Shown here: one piece after another, positions 52,069 through 62,904 of the stretch
How the letters are laid out: each line of letters opens with the position of its first letter
Numbering within the stretch: the first letter of the stretch is position 1
Source: Blastopirellula marina
Lineage (GTDB): Bacteria; Planctomycetota; Planctomycetia; Pirellulales; Pirellulaceae
DNA: 64,000 nucleotides
Direction: 5' to 3'
Assembly (NCBI RefSeq): GCF_002967715.1
Contig: NZ_PUIA01000081.1
Span: 62,001-126,000 of the forward strand
Made by a program: the position numbers and the translations under genes
Notes under the pieces: model-generated
Databases searched by the model: none
What the model was told of the DNA's origin: nothing
What the model saw: the letters and a program-made list of their open reading frames with translations, nothing else

Positions 52069-55000
52069 ATGAAAATCAGCGCCAACGCGATCGACCAGCC
52101 CCGGTTCGTGATTGTCTGCACGATCATCCTGATGGTGGCCGTGGTCATGGTGGCCCTCAACATTCCGGTCCAACGCACACCTGCGATCTCTAAGGCCGTT
52201 GTCCTGGTGGCAGTCCCCTACCCTGGTGCCCAGCCGGTGGAAGTGGAAGAACAGATCACCAGCAAAATCGAAGATGCCCTGCAGAAACTGAAGAACGTTG
52301 ACTTCATTGCCTCGACCAGCATGCGAGGCTCGAGCGTAACCCAAATCATCTTCCTGGATGGAGTCGACCCCGATCAGGCTCGCGGGGAAGTGAAAGACCT
52401 GGTCGACGAGATCCGGCGAGAATTGCCGGTCGCTCGTGAAGTTCAGCCTTCGGTGACCGATATCGACTTCGAGAACACGCCACTGATGCTGGTCAACATG
52501 ACCGCCCCCCAGGGCTTTGATGAAGCCGCTTTGAAGACCTTGGCCGAAGAGGTTCAGGAAGAACTCGAGACCATTCCTGGCATCTCCAATACGCAGCTAT
52601 TCGGCGGTCGCGAGCGTGAATTGCACGTAAATGTCAACGTCGACCTGGCGGCCGAATATGGTTTGACACTCGGAGACTTTCGGCGTGCCCTCGCTGATTT
52701 CCATGCCGAGATGCCTGCCGGCGAACTCGATACCGGCACCTTCGACTTCCGCGTACGTAACGAAACACAGTTTCGTGGTGTCGACGACATTCGCAACGCC
52801 ATCATCAGCCAGGTAGATGGAAAGATCATCAAAATCGGTGACGTCGCCACCGTCGAGGATACTTACCGCCGCCTGAAAAACGTGGCTCTGCTCAATGGCC
52901 AGTCGTGCGCAACGATCATTGTCAACAAAGAAGCCGACATCAACACGCTCGCGGCTGCCATTTCCGTCAAGGAAAAGATCAACGAACTTCGCCCGCAGTA
53001 TCCCAATATCAAATTTCGTATCACGCGAGACACTTCCGCCGAAATCTCGATCATGTTCCGCGTGCTAGGTTCAAGCTTTGTCTTTGGCGCGATGCTCGTG
53101 CTGGTCATCCTGGCCTGGTCGATGGGCCTGCGTATCTCCTTTCTCGTGCTGACAGCCATCCCGCTTAGTTCGGCGGTCGGTTTGATTGCCCTGTACGCGC
53201 TGGGCATTCCGATCTCCAACATGGTGATCTTTGCGTTCATCCTGGTGCTGGGCATGGTGGTGGACGGGGCGATTATCGTTGCCGAAAACATTCACCGCCA
53301 CATCGAACGAGGCGAAGACCCAGTCGACGCGGCCAAGATCGGAATCGAAGAAGTTGGCACACCGGTGATCATGGCCGACCTGACGACCGTCGCGGCGTTT
53401 CTGCCGATGCTGCTGGTCCCCGGCATCATGGGGGACTTCATGCGAGTGATGCCGGAAGTGGTCAGCGTGTCCCTGCTTGGAAGCGTGCTGGTCGACCACT
53501 TTTTCATTCCCGTGGTCGCTGCTCGATGGTATGGACGCCGCAAGGCCAGTGAAATTGTGCCGGACAAGACCGTCCACGAGGCCATTGCCCGAGACGAAGA
53601 CGAGGCCGAGATTCGTATTCGACCGAACTTGGGCCTGTTTACCAAGCTGTACATCTACATTCTTCGCTGGGCGCTGCAAAACCGCTGGGCCGTAAGTATC
53701 AGCACGATTTTGGTGTTGGTCTGGGCGGGCTTCATGATGGTGCACGTCGAGAAAGAGTTCTTTCCCCCCAGCGATCGTGGACAGTTCGAGGTGAAGTATG
53801 AACTACCTCTTGGCAGCAGCATCCACCAGACAATCGCCGCGGCGGAAGCGATTCAGCAGCCGCTGCGTGAACTGGGAGCACGCCCCAACAGCGAACTAGT
53901 GAATTTTGTTTCTGCCCTGGGATCATCCGAAGGGCTCGCTAGCCGCCTGGAGAACGATCCGGCTGTGGGGCCAGAGTTCGGTACAGTCATGGTCGAGTTG
54001 CTTTCGCCACTGGATCGCGAACGTCATGAACGAGTCATCCTGGCTGAACTGCGGGAAAGGTTCGATCAAACCGTCAAGCAGTTTCCCGGCATGACCTATA
54101 CCATCCAGGAAGTGGAAGAGGGCCCTCCTGGTGGCGCGAAAGTCGCCGTTCGTTTCACCGGTGATAACCTGGAACAACTGGGCCGCGTTGCCGAAGTGAC
54201 GACCGACGGAATGCGGCAGATCGAAGGTGCCGTCGACGTGAAGACTGATTATCGAAACTTGAATCCGGAAATCGTCGTCGAGCCATTCCCCGAGGTCGTT
54301 GGCATGTACGGCATGTCCGAAATGCAAGTCGCCCAGGCAATTCAAACCGCGATCAACGGCGACACGACAATCGAACTCAACCTCGGAGACGAGGACGTGA
54401 CGCTACGTCTTCAGGCGATGAGCGACTATCGAGCCTCGAAGGAGCAACTCGAACGGATCATGTTGACCAGCCCGACCGGTAAGAAAGCCACGATTGGCCA
54501 GTTAGCCAAGTTGGATCGCGCGACAAGCCTGTTTGCCGTCAATCGCTACGACCGAAAACGTGCCGTCACCGCTAAGTGTGACGTCCTTGAGAATCCTGAT
54601 ACTGACAAGATCTTCTCTCAACTGCGCGAAGAGATCCTTCCGTCTCTCGGTTTTCGCCCGGCCAATGAAACCGCCGTCAGCTTTATGGATATGGCATTCA
54701 TCGGCACTGCCGGAACGCCGTCGGAAGGCCTGCGTGCCGAGTTCACCGGCGAAAGTGAAGAGACCGCCAAGAACATGAACTACTTGAGTGCCTCGATGAT
54801 CATCGCGGTGATCCTCATCTTCGCGATTTTGGTCTACCAGTTCGGCAGTTTCCGCCAGGCTGGCATCGTTATGCTAACGGTACCACTAAGCTTCGTAGGG
54901 GTAGTCGCCGGCATGTACATCAGCGACTTCCCCTTCAGCCTGGCAACGTTCATTGGGCTAGTCAGCTTGACCGGCATTGTGGTGAACGATGCGATTGTGG

Positions 55001-55290
55001 TGGTCGACTTCATCAACCAAGGGCGCAAACGTGGGCTGAAGGTCCGCGATGCCATTATCGAAGCTGGCATCAACCGACTTCGCCCTGTGATGCTGACCAC
55101 GGCAACAACGGTCGGTGGTTTGCTGCCTCTGTTTTTGAATCTCAGCGGCGGGGCAGAATTCTGGCAACCACTGACCGGCGCGGTCATCTTCGGCCTGACC
55201 TTCGCGACGATCCTGACCCTGCTGGTCATTCCCGTCGCGTACAGTCTGGCCTATTTCAATGCCGATAAGAAAGCGGCTGCCGCAGCGTAA
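52069..55290 (+). CDS. RND efflux pump permease (HAE1-type)
   Basis: 1073 residues, the usual length. Transmembrane segments in two sets of six are visible. Family motifs: PGAQPVEVEEQITSKIEDALQKL, the TM4 motif VLGMVVDGAIIVAENIHRHIERGEDP with one acidic residue in the DGA position (AcrB has DDA), PLSSAVGLIALYALG, and in the second half SLTGIVVNDAIVVVDFINQGRKRGLKVRDAIIEAGINRLRPVMLTTATTVGGLLPLF. It should use the proton gradient to export compounds. The D-G substitution matches CzcA-like and related subfamilies, so substrate type is open. Likely co-transcribed with the adaptor gene. Confidence 0.95.
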   Translation: MKISANAIDQPRFVIVCTIILMVAVVMVALNIPVQRTPAISKAVVLVAVPYPGAQPVEVEEQITSKIEDALQKLKNVDFIASTSMRGSSVTQIIFLDGVDPDQARGEVKDLVDEIRRELPVAREVQPSVTDIDFENTPLMLVNMTAPQGFDEAALKTLAEEVQEELETIPGISNTQLFGGRERELHVNVNVDLAAEYGLTLGDFRRALADFHAEMPAGELDTGTFDFRVRNETQFRGVDDIRNAIISQVDGKIIKIGDVATVEDTYRRLKNVALLNGQSCATIIVNKEADINTLAAAISVKEKINELRPQYPNIKFRITRDTSAEISIMFRVLGSSFVFGAMLVLVILAWSMGLRISFLVLTAIPLSSAVGLIALYALGIPISNMVIFAFILVLGMVVDGAIIVAENIHRHIERGEDPVDAAKIGIEEVGTPVIMADLTTVAAFLPMLLVPGIMGDFMRVMPEVVSVSLLGSVLVDHFFIPVVAARWYGRRKASEIVPDKTVHEAIARDEDEAEIRIRPNLGLFTKLYIYILRWALQNRWAVSISTILVLVWAGFMMVHVEKEFFPPSDRGQFEVKYELPLGSSIHQTIAAAEAIQQPLRELGARPNSELVNFVSALGSSEGLASRLENDPAVGPEFGTVMVELLSPLDRERHERVILAELRERFDQTVKQFPGMTYTIQEVEEGPPGGAKVAVRFTGDNLEQLGRVAEVTTDGMRQIEGAVDVKTDYRNLNPEIVVEPFPEVVGMYGMSEMQVAQAIQTAINGDTTIELNLGDEDVTLRLQAMSDYRASKEQLERIMLTSPTGKKATIGQLAKLDRATSLFAVNRYDRKRAVTAKCDVLENPDTDKIFSQLREEILPSLGFRPANETAVSFMDMAFIGTAGTPSEGLRAEFTGESEETAKNMNYLSASMIIAVILIFAILVYQFGSFRQAGIVMLTVPLSFVGVVAGMYISDFPFSLATFIGLVSLTGIVVNDAIVVVDFINQGRKRGLKVRDAIIEAGINRLRPVMLTTATTVGGLLPLFLNLSGGAEFWQPLTGAVIFGLTFATILTLLVIPVAYSLAYFNADKKAAAAA

Positions 55291-55301
55291 CCAAGATACG
55301 C

Positions 55302-56060
55302 TTAATTGCCGGCTTCCTGTGTTTGCGGCTCTGCTGGAATCTCGACCGGTGCTTCGGGAATTTCAATATCTAATTCCTCGTCGTCTGTTCCCAGCAGCGC
55401 TTTATCGACTGCCTTCTTCAATTCAGCAGCCAGGTCGATCTCGAAGTTCTGATCGGCGACTTCCTTCTCGTCGGCCAGGGCTTTGGCTGCAGCGGTCAAA
55501 TCCCGCAGGTCCTCATCGGGAACATCATCGCGAAACTGAAGATTGCCATCCGGCTGCTCGTCGGCAATGCGTCCGTCGAGCAATGCCTTTAATTCGTCTT
55601 CGCTGATCTTCTTCTCAAACGCACCATGAGCAACTCGCTGAAGCTGTTTCTTGGCTTCGGCTTTTTCTTCGTCAGTCAAGCCGGAAGGCTCGATGTACTT
55701 GGAACGCGCGATCTCGACCGGCACGGCGGTAAACGCAGGAGACTCGAGAATGTGCTCGGCGACGCTACCTAGCTGTTCCATCGAGATATCGCCATCACGA
55801 TACCCCTGAGCAACGCGGGAGACCTGTTCTTTCATGCCCGACTTTTGATCCTCAGGAAGATCAAATTCGTCAATTACCGCGTTCAACTGCGATTCGGCCA
55901 GGTTTGCAGCCATCACACCGATGTTGATGTAAACGTAGTAGCCGACACCACAGGCAACGCCAGCCAGAACCAGGCACACCACCAGGCAGCCAATGATCGC
56001 GGTGGTACAACCGCTACCACTTTTCTTAGGTTCTTCGACGGTGAATTGATCGTTGGACAT
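55302..56060 (-). CDS. Membrane-anchored acidic protein of unknown function
   Basis: 252 residues. One hydrophobic segment with four cysteines (GCTTAIIGCLVVCLVLAGVACGVGYYVYINIGV, residues about 17-49) anchors the protein, with the N-terminus probably inside. The rest is acidic and helical (LAESQLNAVIDEFDLPEDQKSGM, LTDEEKAEAKKQLQRVAHGAFEKKISEDELKALLDGRI), and the tail is Glu/Pro-rich. Convergent with the RND gene, 11 bases apart. No recognised domain. Confidence 0.7.
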   Translation of the reverse strand: MSNDQFTVEEPKKSGSGCTTAIIGCLVVCLVLAGVACGVGYYVYINIGVMAANLAESQLNAVIDEFDLPEDQKSGMKEQVSRVAQGYRDGDISMEQLGSVAEHILESPAFTAVPVEIARSKYIEPSGLTDEEKAEAKKQLQRVAHGAFEKKISEDELKALLDGRIADEQPDGNLQFRDDVPDEDLRDLTAAAKALADEKEVADQNFEIDLAAELKKAVDKALLGTDDEELDIEIPEAPVEIPAEPQTQEAGN

Positions 56061-56141
56061 CGGTGCAAACTCCTTTTGTGTGTAGCTTCAACGTGGCGAG
56101 CGGCCAGAGCGAATCGTTGAATATCCCCTGATTTCGGTAGA

Positions 56142-57104
56142 TTATCGCCGATTCTCTTGAGCGGGCAATAAGAGCACTTCGCGGAACGCGTTAAAAGCTT
56201 GTTCTATTTTTTCCGTACTGGGGATACCTGAATGCACAAAGAGAGCGTATCGCAGCGTGATCGACTCCCCCTGCTTGAGTTGTACAGGCTTCTGATACGA
56301 CATCGTCGCCCCCATCCAACCATCGTTGCGAACGTGAAAAGCACTGGGATAGATCGGGTTATCTGGATGGTTCATCAGTGTGATCCCTTCATTGGTATCA
56401 CGCGTTATCGGCCCAGAATAGTCGACCCAGCGAGCAGGCTGCCGAAAAACTTCTTTCTCGTCAACTTGCCCTTCGCTATTGCGAATCGACCCGCCACCAT
56501 CGTGCACGCCAATTGTCTTGGCCATACGAACACCCAGCGGACCAAACGGCGTATCACCAAAGGTGACCGGCCCGTTTTTGGCCGTCAGCACCAAGTCGAT
56601 CACCAGTAGCCATTGATCACCTTCCAACGGGACAACAGTCATTGTGCGCATCTCGTCGAGCAGTTGCTTGCCAGCTTCAGTATCTACCCAGACATTGTGC
56701 ATACGAATGACGGCCCGGTCATCGCTATCAATAAACTCGCCTACTTTGACGTGTTGGATCTTCCCCGGCGAACGGTCAGCCCAGAAGTCAACTCCATTCA
56801 CATCGTGATGGGTTACCCATACCGAGTTGTGATGACTGTGCCCGTTGGGATCGTGCGGGTGCCCCATGCGTGTAAGACTTCGGCCCGACGGTCCTACGAT
56901 CGGATACAGAAATGGGCGTTCCAAGTCAGGTGCATAGTGATAGCGAGTCAGTTCTTTGCCATCGCGAGTGATCGAAACCTGATCGTGCGGCAGCGGCAGA
57001 ACCTGCATCCGCGGAACAGGCTTGGCACTGGGGAGCTTTTCGTCCGCAAGTCCGACGCTGGCCGTAAGCAGCAGCAATGACAGAACAATCAGGCAGCGAG
57101 GCAT
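56142..57104 (-). CDS. Exported PmoA-like (DUF6807) protein
   Basis: 320 residues with a signal peptide of about 20 residues (GLA-D). The family pattern is strong: PRMQVLPLPHDQVSITRDGKELTRYHYAPDLERPFLYPIVGPSGRSLTRMGHPHDPNGHSHHNSVWVTHHDVNGVDFWAD in pieces, notably HPHDPNGHSHHNSVW and HHDVNGVDFW, then GPLGVRMAKTIGV and FHVRNDGWMGATMSYQKPVQL. It is common in planctomycetes and often annotated as methane oxygenase PmoA-like, although no link to methane oxidation is established. The His-rich motif could bind metal. 37 bases upstream of the acidic membrane protein gene is its stop codon side; it may be co-transcribed. Confidence 0.85.
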   Translation of the reverse strand: MPRCLIVLSLLLLTASVGLADEKLPSAKPVPRMQVLPLPHDQVSITRDGKELTRYHYAPDLERPFLYPIVGPSGRSLTRMGHPHDPNGHSHHNSVWVTHHDVNGVDFWADRSPGKIQHVKVGEFIDSDDRAVIRMHNVWVDTEAGKQLLDEMRTMTVVPLEGDQWLLVIDLVLTAKNGPVTFGDTPFGPLGVRMAKTIGVHDGGGSIRNSEGQVDEKEVFRQPARWVDYSGPITRDTNEGITLMNHPDNPIYPSAFHVRNDGWMGATMSYQKPVQLKQGESITLRYALFVHSGIPSTEKIEQAFNAFREVLLLPAQENRR

Positions 57105-57185
57105 TTCGAGAACTCCGAATGGGGTAGGATGCTGGGCGGTAGGTTCCTACAGCCTAGCTGCCTGATCGAAGTAGCTCAAATAAAA

Positions 57186-57211
57186 ACGGCCTCTCTAACC
57201 AGAGAGGCCGT
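57186..57211 (-). terminator. Rho-independent terminator of greA
   Basis: A perfect 11-bp stem (ACGGCCTCTCT / AGAGAGGCCGT) with loop of four, followed on the minus strand by TTTTTATTT. It lies 29 bases after the greA stop. Confidence 0.93.
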
Positions 57212-57239
57212 CAAAATCGTCTCTGCGTTGAATGTGCGA

Positions 57240-57737
57240 TTACTCTTCGTCGAAGTTGTATTCGATCTTCAGCACTTCCAGTTCGTACGTACCCTTGGGT
57301 GCTGCGATTTCAACCACGTCGCCAACCTTCTTGCCGATCAATTGCTGGGCCATCGGGCTATCGACGAGGATTTTGTTGTTCATGAAGTCTTCTTCGCCGG
57401 CACCCACCAGCGAGTAAACTTCTTCTTCGTCCATGTCGACGTCGCGCACGGTGACCGTAGCAAAGAAGCCGACCTTGGATGTATCGACCGAGGAAGGATC
57501 GACGATGAACGCCTTACCCAGCTTCGACTTCAACAGGTTGATCTTGGCTTGGATCATCCCCTGCGTTTCGCGTGAGCCGTGGTACTCGGCGTTTTCCTTA
57601 AGGTCCCCTTCAGCACGAGCGTTCGCAACCTTTTCGGTGATGGCAGGCATTTCCACCTCTTCCAAATGGTGCAATTCGGCTCGCAGCTTTTCGTAACCCT
57701 TCCGGGACATGGGCATTCGATCGGCCATGCTCGACAT
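57240..57737 (-). CDS. greA: Transcription elongation factor GreA
   Basis: 165 residues from the ATG at 57737, with GAGGGAG eight to nine bases before it; earlier in-frame starts lack this. GreA pattern: MSRKGYEKLRAELHHLEEVEMPAITEKVANARAEGDLKENAEYHGSRETQGMIQAKINLLKSKL, including the DLKENAEYH hairpin-tip acid pair that coordinates the catalytic Mg ion, and a C-terminal FKBP-like domain with VYSLVGAGEEDFMNNKILVDSPMAQQLIGKKVGDVVEI. It rescues backtracked RNA polymerase. It follows the zinc-ribbon gene after 171 bases and may be on the same transcript. Confidence 0.95.
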   Translation of the reverse strand: MSSMADRMPMSRKGYEKLRAELHHLEEVEMPAITEKVANARAEGDLKENAEYHGSRETQGMIQAKINLLKSKLGKAFIVDPSSVDTSKVGFFATVTVRDVDMDEEEVYSLVGAGEEDFMNNKILVDSPMAQQLIGKKVGDVVEIAAPKGTYELEVLKIEYNFDEE

Positions 57738-57908
57738 GTCAGGAACTCCCTCAATGGAAAAAAAAACGCGACCTGGGTCAGGCCGCATGACGTTCTGAAT
57801 TGGTTTGTAGCTTTTATTGTTATTGAAAGATGAGGGGTTTGTAAAGCCAGCTTCTTTAGCGAGCTAGCGGTTTCACCAAATCGGCGATACAACCCCGCCA
57901 AGGTCGGC

Positions 57909-58616
57909 TTACTCAGGAAAGTAAAGGAAAGCCCCGCACGACGAACAAAACACCGGTTTACCGAGCTTCAGGTCACTAATCGTCTGAATACGCAGCTGGA
58001 CATTACACTGGGTGCAGTAATTGTTGACGACCGATGCCAAGGCCTCTTCACCCCGGACTTTGACCACGCGTTTGTAGTCTTCTCGCACATCTGGCGGGAT
58101 GTCCTTTTCCACCCCTTCCAGCAAGACCAAAACGCGGGCGATCTCTGTTTCCAGGCCGCCTCGCTCCTTCTCGACTTCGGCTTCGATCTTGGCCTGGTCT
58201 GCCTCGGCCGTTTCGACCCCTTTGATCGCTTCGGCCAGCTTGGCTTCTAACTGATCGACCTTTTCCAGTGCTTCCAGAATCTCGTCAGACATCACGCTAT
58301 TGGCCATTTGGGCGGCCGCGATCTGCTCTTTGAAGATCTGGAACTCATCGTTCGTCTTGGCCGCGTTCAGCTTGCCTTCGATGACCTCAATTTTGCTTTC
58401 ACTTTCCCGCAATTGCAGTTGCTTGCGGTCTGCCGTCATTTTCGTGCTTTGAATCGACTCTTTGACTTCGACCACGTTCTGCTGGGCAGCAGCTACGCGA
58501 TTTCGAGCAGCATTCACGCGAATCGGACATCGCGCCAGTCGACTCCTAAGATCGCTCAATTGGCGATGAATTCGGTGAAGTTCCTGCAGAACTTCGCTAT
58601 AGGGTCGCTCGGACAT
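57909..58616 (-). CDS. Coiled-coil protein with C4 zinc ribbon
   Basis: 235 residues. Residues about 5-180 form a long coiled coil (LQELHRIHRQLSDLRSRL, QNVVEVKESIQSTK, QLRESESKIEVIEGKL, EALEKVDQLEAKLAEAIKGVETAEADQAKIEAEVEKERG). The end has a zinc ribbon with CTQC and CSSC pairs (YCTQCNVQLRIQTISDLKLGKPVFCSSCGAFLYF). This architecture matches the C4-type zinc-ribbon family seen near DNA-binding and envelope genes in many bacteria; its role is not established. It lies 170 bases downstream of the rpoD gene, with a terminator between. Confidence 0.85.
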   Translation of the reverse strand: MSERPYSEVLQELHRIHRQLSDLRSRLARCPIRVNAARNRVAAAQQNVVEVKESIQSTKMTADRKQLQLRESESKIEVIEGKLNAAKTNDEFQIFKEQIAAAQMANSVMSDEILEALEKVDQLEAKLAEAIKGVETAEADQAKIEAEVEKERGGLETEIARVLVLLEGVEKDIPPDVREDYKRVVKVRGEEALASVVNNYCTQCNVQLRIQTISDLKLGKPVFCSSCGAFLYFPE

Positions 58617-58720
58617 AGGTGAACCACTCGGGAATAATACGTTTTCAATAATCCAAATAATGTAGCAGTAGCGTTGGTTTTAGCACACGCCACACCATCA
58701 TTTTACCCCACTGGGCAAAC

Positions 58721-58756
58721 AAAAAAGCCCGGGCCTGATGACAGGCTCCGGGCTTT
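58721..58756 (-). terminator. Rho-independent terminator of rpoD
   Basis: A 9-bp outer stem (AAAGCCCGG / CCGGGCTTT) and an inner 4-bp stem (CCTG/CAGG) with loop ATGA, followed on the minus strand by TTTTTTGTTT. It lies 31 bases after the rpoD stop. Confidence 0.92.
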
Positions 58757-58786
58757 CCAGGTTCACACTCTCCACAATGTTTTCAA

Positions 58787-60460
<1,674 letters not shown>

Positions 60461-60561
60461 AGTGAAGACCTCCTTGCCTTCCCATAAAATTCTCTTCGGT
60501 CATTTTCGCCTGCGATCGGAATGCGGGTCATACCAACCGGGGCGACGTCAAGCGGTATCCT

Positions 60562-62418
60562 CTACCCATCCGTGGGAAAGGAAATACCCTGGCGATTTCT
60601 TTTTTGCTCGACGATCTGTTTCAGGAGGTCGAGCTCCTCCTCAGGGGAAACCTGTTTCTGCTGCATTGAGGCGACCTGTTGTCCTTCGAAGCGATCTTCA
60701 TGTCGCGATCGGTAGGCAGCCACAATGCGTTTGAGTTCTTCGTCGGGGTCGCCAAATCCTCGCGACGCAGCCGACTCATCGAGTTCGATCAACAAGAATC
60801 GAAGCGATTCATTCTCAATCGAATCCAAAATCCCGGGGAACCCACAATCCTCGTGGGCATCACTACGGGACTTAATGACTTGGTAAATGGGCTTAGCCCC
60901 TTCGCTGATCAGTTCGTCTGGACCAATCTCTTCGAGACACCATTCGACGGTCTCAGGCAAAGCCAGCATCAGTTCGAGCAAGGTGCGATCCCAGTTATCG
61001 AGATCGCTGATCCGATAGGTTTTCTGCTTAACGACCGGTGTTTCGTCGAACGATACCGGCCGCTGTTTGCTACTGGCTGCCTTACGCAGGGACGACAACC
61101 GTGTTCGAAGTTCTGATTCGGCAACCTGAAACTGACGAGCAATCCGGGCCAGAAACTGGTGTTCGCGAAGCCGCACTTCCGACGAAGTTTCCGCAGCCAG
61201 GTTCGGGGCCTTGGCCAGCGTATTGAGCACGTCTTCCAGAGCATCGTTCGCCCCGTGCAGGTCGTTGGCCAGGTCGATCCCATCCGTCGCAATTCGGATC
61301 TTATGCTCCAAAGCATCCGGCGACTTCGCCAGGTGGGCACGAAATGCTTCGGCTCCTTGCTGCTGCACGAAATCGCACGGATCCAGCTTTTCCGGCAACG
61401 TGCAAACTCGCAGGTCAACCTGTTGAGCAATGAACAATTCCAGCACTTCGCTCGTTCGTTTCTGCCCGGCATCGTCGCCGTCGAGCACCAGGTAAACGGT
61501 GTCGGCATAACGACGCAGCAGTTGAATATGTCGCGGGCCAAGGGCCGTACCCAGCACGGCTACCGCGTTCTTTACGCCCGCTTCGTGCAAAGCAATCACG
61601 TCGGTGTACCCTTCGACGACAATCACCTTCTTGCTGTTGGTGATTTGATCGCGAGCCAGGTCTAACGCATAGACGTTGTCGCTCTTGGAGAAAAGCCGTG
61701 TCTCAGGCGAATTGACATACTTGGCCGATTTATCATCGGCATAGGCTGGCAAAATACGGCCACCGAACGCAATCGGCCGGCTTTGAACGTCGCGGATTGG
61801 GAAGATCACGCGTCCTTTGAAGCGATCGTACATCCGGCCCCCTTGCGACTGGCCGATCAAACCGACCTTCTCCAAGACTGCCTGCGTGTATTCGCTTTGG
61901 TTTGACTTATTGCAAAGCCACTGCCAATCGTTCGGCGAGAATCCCAGGTGAAAGCGTTGAATCGCCTCCTTGGTCAGCCCGCGATCGTGCAGATATCGGC
62001 GAGCCTCGTCGGCGATTGGGTCGCTGAGCAGCAGTTGGTGGAACATGCGTTCCGCCCAAGCCAATGCGTTGTATTGATACTTTTTGTCGTCCGGGCTGCC
62101 AGCAGGGGCAACGGGGCCTTGCGTGGGCAGAGTGATATTGGCTCGTTCGGCCAGAAGCTCAAGTGCTTCACGAAACTCGATAGACTCACGACGCATGACA
62201 AAGCTGAAAACGTCGCCACCGATACCGCAAACCCAGCATCGCCACGACTGGCGTTGTGGATTGACCTGAAAGCTAGGGCGGCTGTCGTCGTGCCAGGGGC
62301 ACAAAGCGACGTAGCCACGTCCTTGCCGTCTCAGGTTCAGGTACCCACCCAAGACATCTACGATGTCCGAGGCGGCACGCACCTGTTCTTTTACGTCGTT
62401 GTCTGGGGGAAAAGCCAA
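60562..62418 (-). CDS. dnaG: DNA primase DnaG
   Basis: 618 residues. The start is set to the TTG at 62418, where AAGGAAG lies about ten bases upstream and the protein begins MAFPPDNDVKEQVRAASDIVDVLGGYL, as in other primases; a longer frame to 62655 contains a REP-like repeat and is not family-like. The CHC2 zinc finger (CPWHDD near 38, then CWVCGIGGD) is followed by the TOPRIM domain with VIVVEGYTDVIALHEAG and YLVLDGDDAGQK, and ends in a helicase-binding C-terminal domain. It makes replication primers. First gene of a dnaG-rpoD operon, without rpsU. Confidence 0.95.
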   Translation of the reverse strand: MAFPPDNDVKEQVRAASDIVDVLGGYLNLRRQGRGYVALCPWHDDSRPSFQVNPQRQSWRCWVCGIGGDVFSFVMRRESIEFREALELLAERANITLPTQGPVAPAGSPDDKKYQYNALAWAERMFHQLLLSDPIADEARRYLHDRGLTKEAIQRFHLGFSPNDWQWLCNKSNQSEYTQAVLEKVGLIGQSQGGRMYDRFKGRVIFPIRDVQSRPIAFGGRILPAYADDKSAKYVNSPETRLFSKSDNVYALDLARDQITNSKKVIVVEGYTDVIALHEAGVKNAVAVLGTALGPRHIQLLRRYADTVYLVLDGDDAGQKRTSEVLELFIAQQVDLRVCTLPEKLDPCDFVQQQGAEAFRAHLAKSPDALEHKIRIATDGIDLANDLHGANDALEDVLNTLAKAPNLAAETSSEVRLREHQFLARIARQFQVAESELRTRLSSLRKAASSKQRPVSFDETPVVKQKTYRISDLDNWDRTLLELMLALPETVEWCLEEIGPDELISEGAKPIYQVIKSRSDAHEDCGFPGILDSIENESLRFLLIELDESAASRGFGDPDEELKRIVAAYRSRHEDRFEGQQVASMQQKQVSPEEELDLLKQIVEQKRNRQGISFPTDG

Positions 62419-62497
62419 CCTTTGGACTTCCTTCCAGGGTTTTGCGGGAACCCTATGCCCGAGAAATGTCGTCGCGACTTTCGTCTCGTCTCGTGTT

Positions 62498-62532
62498 CCC
62501 TCACCGCACAAAGGAGAGGGTTTGGGTGAGGG
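62498..62532. repeat. REP-like GC-rich repeat upstream of dnaG
   Basis: CCCTCACC at 62498-62505 and GGTGAGGG at 62525-62532 form inverted arms around GCACAAAGGAGAGGGTTTG. On the minus strand this reads like the widespread 'CCCTCACCC-AAACCCTCTCC' type of intergenic palindrome. It overlaps no gene once the dnaG start is set to 62418. Confidence 0.6.
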
Positions 62533-62722
62533 GCTATCTTGCTCCTCACAGCCCGAGATCGACATTCTGGGCCGTGCCTTCCGTAGCACGTGGAAGCAAT
62601 TTAGTCCATTTCCCAATTTTAGGTCAAGTTCGCATTGACCCCTGCCGACAACCACTTGGTTTCACGCTAGCAGATATCTTTTACAATATCGATTTCTGGA
62701 CTTTTTGCGTAGTAGCGGCGTT

Positions 62723-62818
62723 CTATTGAAATGTGACAATCTGCGATCTTTTCGCCGGTAAACAGCGGAGAAACTGGCTATTATCAAAAATGAAGTTTGA
62801 CGTTTTCGGTGAGGACAT
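62723..62818 (-). CDS. Possible 31-residue leader peptide upstream of dnaG
   Basis: The ATG at 62818 is preceded by GGAGGA at seven bases, one of the best ribosome binding sites in the window, and the frame runs 31 codons (MSSPKTSNFIFDNSQFLRCL and on) to a TAG at 62723. It lies in an AT-rich stretch and the ATG sits in a small hairpin (GAGGAC/GTCCTC, 62811-62829). It might be a leader peptide or simply chance; no family is known. Confidence 0.35.
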   Translation of the reverse strand: MSSPKTSNFIFDNSQFLRCLPAKRSQIVTFQ

Positions 62819-62904
62819 CTTTCGTCCTCCAAAAGAAAAAGAAACACTACTCATCGATAGCAACGCGTAAAAATTTTTTCGGTAACCGAATCTAGAGCTG
62901 CAAC

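Larger units (their letters stand above)
62419..62904. other. Divergent region between dnaG and aat
   Basis: 486 bases holding the REP-like repeat, the possible leader peptide and an interrupted palindrome TTCGGTAACCGAA (62878-62890) 15 bases before aat. It is AT-rich from about 62690 to 62880 and should contain the promoters of the dnaG-rpoD transcript and of aat. Confidence 0.5.

Noticed and set aside
53071-53745. Minus-strand frame, His/Gln/Asp-rich
   Set aside because: Antisense to the transmembrane part of the RND pump; composition is an artefact of hydrophobic codons read backwards.
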